From the NCBI RefSeq assembly GCF_023515955.1, contig NZ_CP097322.1, positions 2,420,001-2,484,000 on the forward strand: a DNA stretch of 64,000 nucleotides, given 5' to 3'. Under the pieces are notes generated by a model that saw only the letters and a program-made list of their open reading frames with translations, did not search any database and was not told the DNA's origin. The translations under genes were made by a program, and so were the position numbers. The first letter of the stretch is position 1. Each line of letters starts with the position of its first letter. Source of the stretch: Streptomyces sp. RerS4. Lineage in GTDB: Bacteria > Actinomycetota > Actinomycetes > Streptomycetales > Streptomycetaceae. Below, in pieces: positions 42,595 to 51,551 of this stretch.

Positions 42595-44292
42595 ATGCCG
42601 CACACGCGCATCCCCCTACCCGCGGCCAGGTCCGTGTTCGGCGACGTGGCCCTGTGGGGCGTCCTCGCCATCGCGACCGGCTACGGGTTCCGGGACGCGA
42701 GCGCTGCCTCGCCGACCTTGGACCTGCTCCTCCCGTTGGTCGTCCTGGCGGTGGCCGTGCCGCTGTCCCACCGTCGGCCGGGGGCCGCTGTCTTCCTCGT
42801 CAACGGGCTGTGCGCGCTGGGCATGGCCGACTCCGCGACCCCCGCCAACGCCCACGTCCTGTCGCTGGCCGCCTTGAGCTGTCTGCTGGGCGCCCGGGTC
42901 GCCGCGGCACGGCGCCCGCTCCTGGTGCTCGCCGCCTGCCTCGCGGTCGATCTCGTGACGTGCGCGGTGCTGTGGACGCAGGCCGTGTGGTGGTTCTACG
43001 CGCTGACCGTGCTGCCCGCGGCCCTCCTGCTTCCGTGGCTGGCCGGACGCCACTGGCGAGGCCGACGCGAACTCGTGCGGGACGGATGGCGGCTGGCCCG
43101 GAGCCTGGAAGAGCGGCAGCACCTCGTCGCGGAGCGGGCACGGCTGACCGAACGCGCGGACATAGCGGCCGACATGCACGACTCCCTCGGCCACGCCCTG
43201 AGCCTGGTCGCCCTGCGCGCCGGAGCCCTGGAACTCTCCCCCGACCTCACCGACCGCGACCGCACCGACCTCGCCGAGCTGCGCGGGACGATCGCGGACG
43301 CCGTCGAGCAACTGCGGGAGACCGTCGCCGTCCTGCACGGTCCACCGGGAACGGGCGCGGGCCTGCCCGTCGGGGACACGGTCGAGGACCTCCTCGGTCG
43401 GGCGATCGCCTCGGGGGTGCCGCTGCGGTGGGAGAGGCGCGGGCCGGTGCCCGCGCTCTCGCCCCTGGTCGAGCGCGGGATGTACCGCGTGGTGCAGGAG
43501 GCTCTCACCAACGCCGTGAAACACGCGCCGGGCGGATCCGTGACAGTGGGGATCACGCACGAAGCCGACCGCACGAGCGTGAGCATCGTGAACACGGCCC
43601 CGCCCGCCGACGGACGGGCGCACCCGGCGGAGGGCCCGCCGGCCCATGCCGGTGGGTGGGGGCTGACGGGTCTTCGAGAGCGGGTCACGGTCCTGGGCGG
43701 TTCGTTGCGGACCGGCCTGTACCAGGGCGGGTTCCACGTCACCGCCGTCCTCCCGCACCAGCCCCCGTCCCGCTCCGCGACACCGGCGCCGACGACCCGA
43801 ACGGGGCTCAGAATGCCCGTATGGACCAGAGGGACCCACGACCGGTCCGCCAGGCCGCCCGAGAAGGCTCAACACCGGTCCCCGGACACGGACACCGTCA
43901 CCACCCTGGAGTCCGCCCGGCGGCTCGCCGCTGCCCGCCGCGACGCCCGCCGACGTTCGGTCGCCGCCTTCGCGGCCCCCGTGGCCGCAGCCGCGTTTCT
44001 CGTGCCCTCCGCCGTCTACCTGGCCTGGCAGCTGACGACGAGCGTGCTGCCGCCGTCCCGGTTCGAGGAGCTGCGGCTCGGCCGGCCACGCACCGAACTC
44101 GCTCCTCTGCTGCCGGCCCGCGCCTTCCCCCACCCGCCCGACCACGCCCTTTCCGCGCCCCGGCCGCCCGGCAGCACCTGCGAGTTCTACCGATCCGGCC
44201 GGGACCTGTTGGACCAGGTCGATCTCTACCGGCTCTGCTGGGCCCACGACACGCTGGTGGCCAAGGACACCGTGCCCGCAAGCCGGCCTTGA
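42595..44292 (+). CDS. Sensor histidine kinase with extra C-terminal membrane module
   Basis: A 565-residue histidine kinase. About five N-terminal membrane segments (20-160), then HisKA_3 with His195 (DMHDSLGHALS), then a HATPase with N-box EALTNAVKHA near 305 and GWGLTGLRERV near 353. After the kinase ends (about 385) an extra 180 residues follow: a linker, a basic stretch, one transmembrane helix (about 463-485) and a C-terminal domain with two Cys that would lie outside. Likely partner of the response regulator at 39858. The extension may be a second sensor or a fused neighbour gene. Confidence 0.88.
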   Translation: MPHTRIPLPAARSVFGDVALWGVLAIATGYGFRDASAASPTLDLLLPLVVLAVAVPLSHRRPGAAVFLVNGLCALGMADSATPANAHVLSLAALSCLLGARVAAARRPLLVLAACLAVDLVTCAVLWTQAVWWFYALTVLPAALLLPWLAGRHWRGRRELVRDGWRLARSLEERQHLVAERARLTERADIAADMHDSLGHALSLVALRAGALELSPDLTDRDRTDLAELRGTIADAVEQLRETVAVLHGPPGTGAGLPVGDTVEDLLGRAIASGVPLRWERRGPVPALSPLVERGMYRVVQEALTNAVKHAPGGSVTVGITHEADRTSVSIVNTAPPADGRAHPAEGPPAHAGGWGLTGLRERVTVLGGSLRTGLYQGGFHVTAVLPHQPPSRSATPAPTTRTGLRMPVWTRGTHDRSARPPEKAQHRSPDTDTVTTLESARRLAAARRDARRRSVAAFAAPVAAAAFLVPSAVYLAWQLTTSVLPPSRFEELRLGRPRTELAPLLPARAFPHPPDHALSAPRPPGSTCEFYRSGRDLLDQVDLYRLCWAHDTLVAKDTVPASRP

Positions 44293-44329
44293 CCGCGCAC
44301 GAGGGCGGCACGCTCCTCGGGCGCCGGGG

Positions 44330-45110
44330 TCATGCCGCCGGGCCCGGCACCGGGGCCGCCGCCATTCCGATGATCAGGCACCGGCTCTGCAGCCGGCACC
44401 CGCCGTCCTGGTTCACGAACAGTCCCCGCAGCGAGGACTGTGTGGTCGAGCGGCCCGCGCCGAGGGTCACCTGCTCCGGGTGGCGCTGGGCGTAGGCGAC
44501 GGCGAAGCCGCCGCTCCAGGAGCTCCCCGCCAGGGCCGCACGGGGGATCTCCATGTTCCAGGCCCCAGGTCAGAGACCGGTCACGGAGCTCGGTGAACCC
44601 CTGGCCGGGGAGGTCGAGGACGTAGACGGTGTGCGTCCGGGAGAGGGCAGCGAGCTGCTCGCGCCAGGCGAAGGTCCAGGACGCGCCGGGAGAGAGAAGC
44701 ACCACCGGCGAGCCACACTCACCCTGGCGGACGTGGTGGAAGCGGGCGACGGGCGTCTCGACGTACCGGTTCCCGGGCGGCGCGGCGTAGCCGGGCGTCT
44801 CGGCGGGCTGCCAGGCATACGCCGTGCCCGCGGCGACCGCGGCGAGGGCGAGCGGCAGCGCGAGTGCCCTCCGGGCACGGCGGGAGACCAGGCGGGTGGC
44901 GGCCGGCCAGCCGAAGCCGAGGCAGAGCGGGGTGTAGAGGAACAGATCGAGCCAGTAGAACACCGGGCCGGCCCCGTCGCCGACGCCGAGCGCCCACACC
45001 AGGCCGACCAGCCCGCGGACCAGGAGCCCCGCGGCGACGGCGAAGGACACCAACCCGGCCAGGCTCGGCGGATCAGACCGCGCGGGGTATGGCGGAAACC
45101 TGTCATCGCG
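44330..45110 (-). pseudogene. Broken membrane-anchored alpha/beta hydrolase
   Basis: The N-terminal part encodes four hydrophobic segments (SFAVAAGLLVRGLVGLVWAL onward) of a DUF3995-like region, then the start of an alpha/beta hydrolase (VVLLSPGASWTFAW, VLDLPGQGFTELRD). At about 44555 the frame breaks; the nucleophile elbow (LAGSSWSGGFAVAYAQ) and following residues continue in another frame after an apparent deletion. The C-terminal third, including the expected His, is missing. In-frame TGA at 45111-45113 and lack of a good start show 5' damage too. Confidence 0.75.
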
Positions 45111-45153
45111 TCAGCCGCCGCCCCGTCCCCTGGGCGTCCCCTGGGACGCGAAA

Positions 45154-45173
45154 GGCGGCCCCGAGGGGCCGCC
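45154..45173 (-). terminator. Terminator of the CAT-anticodon tRNA gene
   Basis: GGCGGCCC-CGAG-GGGCCGCC, followed on the minus strand by TTTCG, 72 bases past the tRNA. Confidence 0.75.
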
Positions 45174-45244
45174 AGGATCACCGTAGCGACTCGCGCGACC
45201 AGAGAAGTTCCTGGTCGGATCGTTTCTGCACACCTGGTGTGCAG

Positions 45245-45318
45245 TGGGGCGGGTGGGACTCGAACCCACGGCCGACGGATTATGAGTCCGCTGCTCTAAC
45301 CGGCTGAGCTACCGCCCC
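45245..45318 (-). tRNA. tRNA with CAT anticodon (elongator Met or Ile2)
   Basis: A 74-nt cloverleaf: acceptor GGGGCGG/CCGCCCC with discriminator A, D-arm AGCTCAGCCGGTTAGAGC, anticodon loop CTCATAA, T-loop GTTCGAGTC. The CAT anticodon fits elongator methionine or a lysidine-modified isoleucine tRNA; sequence alone does not settle it. It is not an initiator, as it lacks the GGG anticodon-stem pairs. CCA is not encoded. Confidence 0.93.
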
Positions 45319-45467
45319 TTTACGGCGTGGCGCGTACATGTGTGCGCGCCGTCTGCCGCAGCATAGCCGCTCATACGATCTCCTGCCTCGGTTGCCCCGC
45401 ATGATCGGCCGTGCCTGTTCAGGGAGACCGCGCTGAAGGCTGCCCGGTTCCCGGATCAGGACAAAAA

Positions 45468-45500
45468 GAAAGAGGACCCGCCCTGGGCCCTCTTCTTTCC
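45468..45500 (-). terminator. Terminator of the tRNA-Asn pair
   Basis: On the minus strand a GAAGAGGGCCC...GGGTCCTCTTTC hairpin is followed by TTTTTG, a classical factor-independent terminator, three bases past the second tRNA-Asn. Confidence 0.85.
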
Positions 45501-45502
45501 TG

Positions 45503-45575
45503 CTCCCCCGACTGGACTCGAACCAGTAACCTGCCGGTTAACAGCCGGCTGCTCTGCCAATTGAGCTACAGGGGA
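45503..45575 (-). tRNA. tRNA-Asn (GTT), downstream copy
   Basis: A 73-nt cloverleaf with acceptor TCCCCTG/CGGGGGA, discriminator G, D-arm AGCTCAATTGGCAGAGC, anticodon loop CTGTTAA and T-loop GTTCGAGTC. Identical to the copy at 45581-45653. CCA not encoded. Confidence 0.97.
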
Positions 45576-45580
45576 CCGAG

Positions 45581-45653
45581 CTCCCCCGACTGGACTCGAA
45601 CCAGTAACCTGCCGGTTAACAGCCGGCTGCTCTGCCAATTGAGCTACAGGGGA
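45581..45653 (-). tRNA. tRNA-Asn (GTT), upstream copy
   Basis: Identical in sequence to the tRNA-Asn at 45503-45575, five bases away, forming a 78-bp tandem repeat that is probably one transcript. Confidence 0.97.
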
Positions 45654-45798
45654 TTGCTGCGGTGCATCGAACAGCCCACCTCCGGCCTTGCCGAGGGGCG
45701 AGCGCTCGTTGCGAGTCATAGATTAGCGCAAGCAGGGGGGTGCTCCGCCAATCGGTATCGCCAGCCGGCCGGGCACCACACGACGAAGGGTGACAGGC

Positions 45799-46107
45799 AT
45801 GCGGTACAAGGTCGCTTTCGTGGTCGGACTGGCCATCGGTTACGTGCTCGGGACCCGGGCCGGACGTGAGCGCTACGAGCAGATGAAGAAGTCCGCGCGC
45901 CAGGTCGCGCAGAACCCCGCCGTGCGCAACGCCGCCGAGACCGCGGGGCAGGCCGGGCTCCAGTACGCCGGCAAGGCCTTCGCGGCGGTGGGCGGGAAGG
46001 TCGGCGACGCGATGCCCCACGCGCTGTCCGAGCGGGTACGCACCCTGCGCGGCCGGGCCGGCGGCGGCGCAGGCGCCGAGGACGAGTGGGGCACGAGCAA
46101 CACCTGA
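45799..46107 (+). CDS. Small membrane-associated protein, YtxH-like
   Basis: A 102-residue protein with one N-terminal hydrophobic segment (YKVAFVVGLAIGYVLGTRAG, about 3-22) ending in GxRAGRERYEQ, then an amphipathic Ala-rich helix and an acidic tail. This resembles YtxH-type small stress proteins. ATG 45799 follows GAAGGG by eight bases. Lies next to the tRNA genes, transcribed the other way; function unknown. Confidence 0.75.
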   Translation: MRYKVAFVVGLAIGYVLGTRAGRERYEQMKKSARQVAQNPAVRNAAETAGQAGLQYAGKAFAAVGGKVGDAMPHALSERVRTLRGRAGGGAGAEDEWGTSNT

Positions 46108-46160
46108 GAGCCACTTCCGGACGGGTCGGATCCGGCCTGGCGTGCGGCAGAATTCTCCCC

Positions 46161-47624
46161 ATGGGGATAGTCGCCGGGCTGGACAGCTCTTCCACCTTCA
46201 CTCGCATCGTCGTCTGTGACGCGGACACGGGCGCCGTGCTGCGCCAGGGCTACGCGCCCCACCCGCAGCCCGCCGGTGAGGCCGTCCCCCACGAGACCGA
46301 TCCACAGGGCTGGCTGCTCTCCCTCGGCGAGGCCGCCGGCGGCGGCCTGCTGGAGGGCGTCCAGGCCATCGGCGTCTCCGCCCAGCAGCAGGGGGTGCTG
46401 CCGCTGGACACGCAGGGCGCACTGGTGCGGCCCGCCCTCGTCGGCAACGACAAGCGCGGCCAGGTCGCCGCCGCCGACCTCATCGAGGCGCTCGGCGGCC
46501 GGCAGGCCTGGGTGCAGGCCGTCGGTTCCGTGCCGCACGCGGCGCAGCCGATCGCCAAGCTCGCCTGGCTGGCCCGCAACGAGCCGGAGGCCGCCCGTCG
46601 CGTGGCGGTGGTACTCTCCCCGCACGACTGGCTCGTGTGGCAGTTGCTCGGCCGGCCCGCCCGGCGCACCACCGACCGGGCCGGCGCCTCCGGGACGGGG
46701 TACTGGTCGGCGGCCACCGGCTCCTACCGGCCCGACCTGGTGGAGCTCGCGCTCGGGCACCAGGCGCTGCTGCCCGAGGTGCTCGCCCCCTGCGACGCCG
46801 CCGGGATGACCCCCGAGGGGCTGTTGATCTCCGCCGGCACCGGCGAGACCATGGCCGCCGTGCTGGGGCTGGGCCTGGGGCCGGGGGACGCGGTGGTCTC
46901 GCTGGGCGCGTCCGGCTCGGTGATGGCCGTGCACCACGAGGCCCTCGCGGAGCCGGGCGGTCTGATCACCTCCCTCGCCGACGCCGGTGGCATGCACCTG
47001 CCCGTGGTGAACACCTCCAACGCCGTACGGGCCCTGCGCGGCACCGCCGACATGCTCGGCACCGACCTGGAGGGGCTGAGCGCGCTCGCGCTGAAGTCGA
47101 CGCCGGGCGCGCACGGCCTCGTACTCCTGCCGTACCTGGAGGGCGAGCGGACGCCGAACCTGCCGCACACCGCCGGGACGCTGTCCGGGCTGCGCCGGGA
47201 CTCGATGAAGCCCGAGCACCTCGCGCGGGCCGCCTTCGAGGGCATGCTGTGCGCGCTGGTGGACGCCCTCGACGTGCTGCGGCACCGGGGGGTGCCGATC
47301 CGTCGGGTGTTCCTGCTGGGCGCGGCGGCCGATCTGCCCGCCGTACAGGCCGCCGCTCCGGGGCTGTTCGGGACGCAGGTCGTCGTGCCGGCACCGGCGG
47401 ACTACGCGGCGCTGGGCGCGGCCCGGCAGGCGGCGTGGGCGCTGGGCGTGCGGCAGGGGACGCTGGCCGCGCACACCCCGCCGGTGTGGGCCGCCCCGGT
47501 GGCGCAGGTCTTCGAGCCGGACGAGGAGTTCGCGGCGTGGCAGGCGGTGCGCCAGCAGTACGCCACCACGCGCGAGCAGCTGCACCCCGGCGCCTTCGCG
47601 GGCGCGCTCTCCCCGGGCTACTAG
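46161..47624 (+). CDS. FGGY family carbohydrate kinase
   Basis: A 487-residue sugar kinase resembling xylulokinase. Phosphate-1 motif GLDSSSTFTRIVV at about 6-18, a catalytic-region segment DRAGASGTGYW near 173-183, a GASGSVMAVH ATP segment near 254 and YLEGERTPN near 328. FGGY kinases phosphorylate sugars such as xylulose, gluconate or glycerol; no sugar isomerase or transporter is adjacent, so the substrate is uncertain. ATG 46161 starts the conserved region. A terminator follows. Confidence 0.88.
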   Translation: MGIVAGLDSSSTFTRIVVCDADTGAVLRQGYAPHPQPAGEAVPHETDPQGWLLSLGEAAGGGLLEGVQAIGVSAQQQGVLPLDTQGALVRPALVGNDKRGQVAAADLIEALGGRQAWVQAVGSVPHAAQPIAKLAWLARNEPEAARRVAVVLSPHDWLVWQLLGRPARRTTDRAGASGTGYWSAATGSYRPDLVELALGHQALLPEVLAPCDAAGMTPEGLLISAGTGETMAAVLGLGLGPGDAVVSLGASGSVMAVHHEALAEPGGLITSLADAGGMHLPVVNTSNAVRALRGTADMLGTDLEGLSALALKSTPGAHGLVLLPYLEGERTPNLPHTAGTLSGLRRDSMKPEHLARAAFEGMLCALVDALDVLRHRGVPIRRVFLLGAAADLPAVQAAAPGLFGTQVVVPAPADYAALGAARQAAWALGVRQGTLAAHTPPVWAAPVAQVFEPDEEFAAWQAVRQQYATTREQLHPGAFAGALSPGY

Positions 47625-47668
47625 GCACACCCTCACCGGGCTACCGGGTCGACGTACGACGTGGTGGC

Positions 47669-47697
47669 GGGCCCCTGGGACCTCGGTCCCGGGGCCC
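47669..47697 (+). terminator. Terminator of the sugar kinase gene
   Basis: A GGGCCCC-T-GGGAC stem with CTCG loop and complement, followed by CCTTTT; 45 bases after the stop. Confidence 0.85.
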
Positions 47698-47798
47698 TGC
47701 TCCTTTTGACCGGCCTTTGCGAAAACCGGTGGGGTTCGTCCCCGCCGTTGGCCGAAGATGGACCGAACCCCCTCGATCATGCCGACCGGAGCCTGCGC

Positions 47799-49532
47799 GT
47801 GCTCATACGACTTCTGCGGACCCACCTCGGTCCGTACCGCAAACCCATCGTTGTGCTGGTGCTGTTGCAGCTGCTGCAGACCAGCGCCAGCCTCTATCTC
47901 CCCACCCTGAACGCGGACATCATCGACCAGGGTGTGGTCAACGGCGACACCGCTTACATCCTGCGTTTCGGCGCGCTGATGCTCGGCATCTCGCTCGTCC
48001 AGCTCGTCTGCAACGCCGGCGCCGTCTACTACGGCGCCCGCACCGCCGCCGCCCTCGGCCGGGACGTCCGCGCCTCGGTCTTCGACCGGGTGCAGAGCTT
48101 CTCCGCGCGGGAGCTGGGCCAGTTCGGCGCCCCGTCGCTGATCACCCGTACGACGAACGACGTCCAGCAGATCCAGATGCTGGTGCTGATGACCTTCACG
48201 ATGATGGTCTCGGCGCCGATCATGTGCGTCGGCGGCATCGCGATGGCACTCTCGCTCGACGTGAAGCTGTCGGGCGTGCTGCTGGCCGTGGTGCCGGTGC
48301 TGGGCCTGGCGGTCGGCGCGATCGTGTACCGGACGCGTCCGCTGTTCCGGCAGATGCAGGAGCGCCTCGACGTCGTGAACCGGGTGCTGCGCGAGCAGAT
48401 CACCGGCAACCGCGTGATCCGCGCCTTCGTCCGCGACACGTACGAGAAGGAACGCTTCCGTACCGCCAACTCGGAGCTGACGGACGTCTCGCTGGCCTCC
48501 GGCAAGCTGCTGGCGCTGATGTTCCCCGCCGTGATCGTGGTCGTGAACATCTCCAGCGTGGCCGTCATCTGGTTCGGCGCGATGCGCGTGGACGGCGGGG
48601 GCATGGAAATCGGCCAGCTGACGGCCTTCCTCGCCTACCTGATGCAGATCGTCATGGCCGTGATGATGGCCACCTTCATGTTCATGATGGTGCCGCGCGC
48701 CGAGGTCTGCGCCGAGCGCATCCAGGAGGTCCTCGACACCGACTCCAGCGTGGTCCCGCCCGCCGACCCGGTGCGCGAGCTCGGGCAGCGCGGCGTGCTG
48801 GAGCTGCGCGGCGCCGACTTCGGCTATCCGGGCGCCGAGTCCCCGGTGCTGCGCGGGGTGGACCTGGTGGCCCGCCCCGGCGAGACCACGGCGGTGATCG
48901 GCTCGACGGGCAGCGGCAAGTCCACGCTGCTGGGCCTGGTGCCCCGCCTGTTCGACGCGACCGGCGGCACGGTCCTGGTCGACGGGGAGGACGTACGCCG
49001 GCTGGACCCGGAGCTGCTGGCCAAGACGGTCGGCATGGTGCCGCAGAAGCCGTACCTGTTCTCGGGGACCGTCGCGTCCAACCTGCGCTACGGGCGCCCG
49101 GACGCGAGTGACGAGGAGCTGTGGCGGGCCCTGGAGGTGGCGCAGGCGAAGGAGTTCGTGTCCGCGCTGGAGGGCGGCCTCGAAGCCCCCATCACGCAGG
49201 GCGGTACCAACGTCTCGGGCGGTCAGCGCCAACGCCTCGCGATCGCCCGCACGCTCGTACAGCGTCCGGAGATCTACCTCTTCGACGACTCGTTCTCGGC
49301 GCTGGACTACGCGACGGACGCGGCGCTGCGCGCGGCGCTCGGCGAGGAGACCCGGGAGGCGACGGTGGTGATCGTGGCCCAGCGGGTGTCGACGATCCGC
49401 GACGCCGATCGGATCATCGTCCTGGACGAGGGCCGGGTCGTGGGTGAGGGGCGTCATCACGAGTTGATGGCCGGCAATGAGACCTACCGGGAGATCGTGC
49501 TCTCCCAGCTGACGGAGGCGGAGGCCGCATGA
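47799..49532 (+). CDS. ABC exporter half, degenerate-site subunit
   Basis: A 577-residue type IV ABC exporter half: six membrane helices (about 15-310) fused to an ATPase domain. Walker A GSTGSGKST at about 368-376, intact signature VSGGQ at 472, Walker B LFDD with Asp497 in place of the catalytic Glu, as in the degenerate half of heterodimeric exporters. GTG 47799 is the likely start; the frame is open to 47661 but those codons overlap the preceding terminator. Overlaps the next gene by four bases (ATGA). Confidence 0.93.
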   Translation: MLIRLLRTHLGPYRKPIVVLVLLQLLQTSASLYLPTLNADIIDQGVVNGDTAYILRFGALMLGISLVQLVCNAGAVYYGARTAAALGRDVRASVFDRVQSFSARELGQFGAPSLITRTTNDVQQIQMLVLMTFTMMVSAPIMCVGGIAMALSLDVKLSGVLLAVVPVLGLAVGAIVYRTRPLFRQMQERLDVVNRVLREQITGNRVIRAFVRDTYEKERFRTANSELTDVSLASGKLLALMFPAVIVVVNISSVAVIWFGAMRVDGGGMEIGQLTAFLAYLMQIVMAVMMATFMFMMVPRAEVCAERIQEVLDTDSSVVPPADPVRELGQRGVLELRGADFGYPGAESPVLRGVDLVARPGETTAVIGSTGSGKSTLLGLVPRLFDATGGTVLVDGEDVRRLDPELLAKTVGMVPQKPYLFSGTVASNLRYGRPDASDEELWRALEVAQAKEFVSALEGGLEAPITQGGTNVSGGQRQRLAIARTLVQRPEIYLFDDSFSALDYATDAALRAALGEETREATVVIVAQRVSTIRDADRIIVLDEGRVVGEGRHHELMAGNETYREIVLSQLTEAEAA

Positions 49533-51451
49533 GCGGGCCCGGAGGACGGATGATGATGGGGCCGGGCCAGCGGTCCCTGGACTTCAAGGGGTCGGGCAAG
49601 CGGCTCCTGAGGCAGCTGGCGCAGGAAAAGGGCAGGCTGTGGGGCATGGTCGCGGCCGTGTTCGGCAGTGTGGCCTGTTCGGTGGTCGGCCCGAAGATCC
49701 TGGGCGAGGCCACCGACCTGGTGTTCGCGGGGATCGTCGGCCGCCGGATGCAGGCGGGGATGACCAAGCAGCAGGCGCTGGACGGGCTGCGGGCGCGCGG
49801 CGAGGACGGCATGGCGGACATGCTGTCCGGCACCGACTTCACGCCGGGGCAGGGCATCGACTTCGATGCCGTGGGCGTCGTCGCGCTGTGGGCGCTGGTG
49901 GTGTTCGTCCTGGCCGGCCTGCTGATGCTGGTGGCGACGCGGCTGTCGAACCACGTGATGAACGGCACCGTGTTCCGGATGCGCGAGGAGCTCCAGGCGA
50001 AGCTGTCGCGGCTCCCGCTGTCGTACTTCGACCAGCAGAAGCGCGGTGAGGTGCTGAGCCGCGCGACGAACGACATCGACAACATCGGGCAGACGCTCCA
50101 GCAGACGCTGGGTCAGCTCATGAACTCGCTGCTGACGATCGTCGGCGTGCTGGCGATGATGTTCTGGATCTCGCCGCTGCTGGCGCTGGTCGCGCTGGTG
50201 ACCGTGCCGGTGTCGGTGGTCGTCGCGTCGAGGATCGGCAAGAAGTCGCAGCCGCACTTCGTGGAGCAGTGGAAGAGCACGGGCGCGCTGAACGCGCACA
50301 TCGAGGAGATGTACTCCGGCCACACGCTGGTGAAGGTCTTCGGACGGCAGAAGGAGTCGGCGGCGCTCTTCGCCGAGCAGAACGAGGCGCTGTACCGGGC
50401 GTCGTTCAAGGCGCAGCTGGTCAGCGGGATCATGCAGCCCGTGATGATGTTCATCTCGAACATCAACTACGTGCTGATCGCGGTGGTCGGCGGTCTGCGG
50501 GTGGCCTCGGGCACCCTGTCGATCGGTGACGTGCAGGCCTTCATCCAGTACTCGCGGCAGTTCTCGATGCCGCTGACGCAGGTGGCGTCGATGGCGAACC
50601 TGGTGCAGTCCGGTGTGGCCTCGGCCGAGCGGGTTTACGAGCTGCTGGACGCGGACGAGCAGGAGCCGGACGTCGAGGTTCCGGAGCGGCCGGACGAGCT
50701 GCGCGGTCGAGTCACCCTCGACAAGGTGGCCTTCCGCTACGAGCCCGACAAGCCGCTCATCGAGAACCTGTCGCTGGACGTGGAGCCGGGCCAGACCGTC
50801 GCGATCGTCGGCCCGACGGGCGCCGGCAAGACCACGCTCGTCAACCTGCTGATGCGGTTCTACGAGGTCACGGGCGGGGAGATAGCGCTCGACGGCGTGG
50901 ACATCGCGAAGATGACCCGCGCGGAGCTGCGCGGCGGGATCGGCATGGTCCTCCAGGACACCTGGCTGTTCGGCGGGACCATCGCCGAGAACATCGCCTA
51001 CGGTGCCTCGCGCGAGGTGACGCGCGCCGAGATCGAGGAGGCCGCGCGGGCGGCGCACGCGGACCGCTTCATCCGCACCCTGCCGGACGGCTACGACACG
51101 GTGCTGGACGACGAGGGCGCCGGCGTCAGCGCGGGCGAGAAGCAGCTGATCACCATCGCGCGGGCGTTCCTGTCCGATCCGGTGATCCTGGTGCTCGACG
51201 AGGCGACCAGCTCCGTGGACACCCGTACCGAGGTGCTGATCCAGAAGGCGATGGCGCGGCTCGCGCACGGCCGTACGTCGTTCGTGATCGCGCACCGGCT
51301 CTCCACGATCCGGGACGCCGACGTGATCCTGGTGATGGAGAGCGGCTCGATCGTGGAGCAGGGCACGCACGAGGAGCTGTTGGCCTCGGGCGGCGCCTAC
51401 TCCCGGCTGTACGCGGCGCAGTTCGCGCAGGCGGTGGTCGAGGTCGACTGA
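49529..51451 (+). CDS. ABC exporter half, consensus-site subunit
   Basis: A 640-residue partner of the preceding gene. Six membrane helices, with an extra extracytosolic stretch of about 50 residues between helices 1 and 2 (GRRMQAG... about 71-110), then the ATPase domain: Walker A GPTGAGKTT at about 428, Walker B LVLDE with the catalytic Glu558, but a degenerate signature SAGEK at 534. Together the two subunits give one consensus and one degenerate ATP site. The substrate is unknown; drug or lipid export is common for the family. Confidence 0.94.
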   Translation: MSGPGGRMMMGPGQRSLDFKGSGKRLLRQLAQEKGRLWGMVAAVFGSVACSVVGPKILGEATDLVFAGIVGRRMQAGMTKQQALDGLRARGEDGMADMLSGTDFTPGQGIDFDAVGVVALWALVVFVLAGLLMLVATRLSNHVMNGTVFRMREELQAKLSRLPLSYFDQQKRGEVLSRATNDIDNIGQTLQQTLGQLMNSLLTIVGVLAMMFWISPLLALVALVTVPVSVVVASRIGKKSQPHFVEQWKSTGALNAHIEEMYSGHTLVKVFGRQKESAALFAEQNEALYRASFKAQLVSGIMQPVMMFISNINYVLIAVVGGLRVASGTLSIGDVQAFIQYSRQFSMPLTQVASMANLVQSGVASAERVYELLDADEQEPDVEVPERPDELRGRVTLDKVAFRYEPDKPLIENLSLDVEPGQTVAIVGPTGAGKTTLVNLLMRFYEVTGGEIALDGVDIAKMTRAELRGGIGMVLQDTWLFGGTIAENIAYGASREVTRAEIEEAARAAHADRFIRTLPDGYDTVLDDEGAGVSAGEKQLITIARAFLSDPVILVLDEATSSVDTRTEVLIQKAMARLAHGRTSFVIAHRLSTIRDADVILVMESGSIVEQGTHEELLASGGAYSRLYAAQFAQAVVEVD

Positions 51452-51469
51452 TCCGGCGGCGGATCGGGT

Positions 51470-51493
51470 GGGGGCGTCCTTCGGGGCGCCCCC
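51470..51493 (+). terminator. Terminator of the ABC exporter operon
   Basis: GGGGGCGTCC-TTCG-GGGCGCCCCC, a ten-bp stem with a stable UUCG loop, 18 bases after the stop. Confidence 0.88.
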
Positions 51494-51505
51494 TTCGACG
51501 TTTCG

Positions 51506-51551
51506 GTCGAGGTGGCCGCTCAGTCGAGGTAGTCGCTCAGTCGAGGTAGCC
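51506..51551 (-). repeat. 17-bp tandem repeat over the hrdA stop codon
   Basis: CGCTCAGTCGAGGTAG(T/C) at 51518-51534 and 51535-51551, with a partial third unit before it. It copies the last codons and stop of hrdA out of frame. Confidence 0.8.

Noticed and set aside
45873..49460. 1195-codon minus-strand open frame across the kinase and ABC exporter genes
   Set aside because: Low-complexity His/Arg/Gly-rich translation, opposite several clear genes; a product of third-position GC bias.
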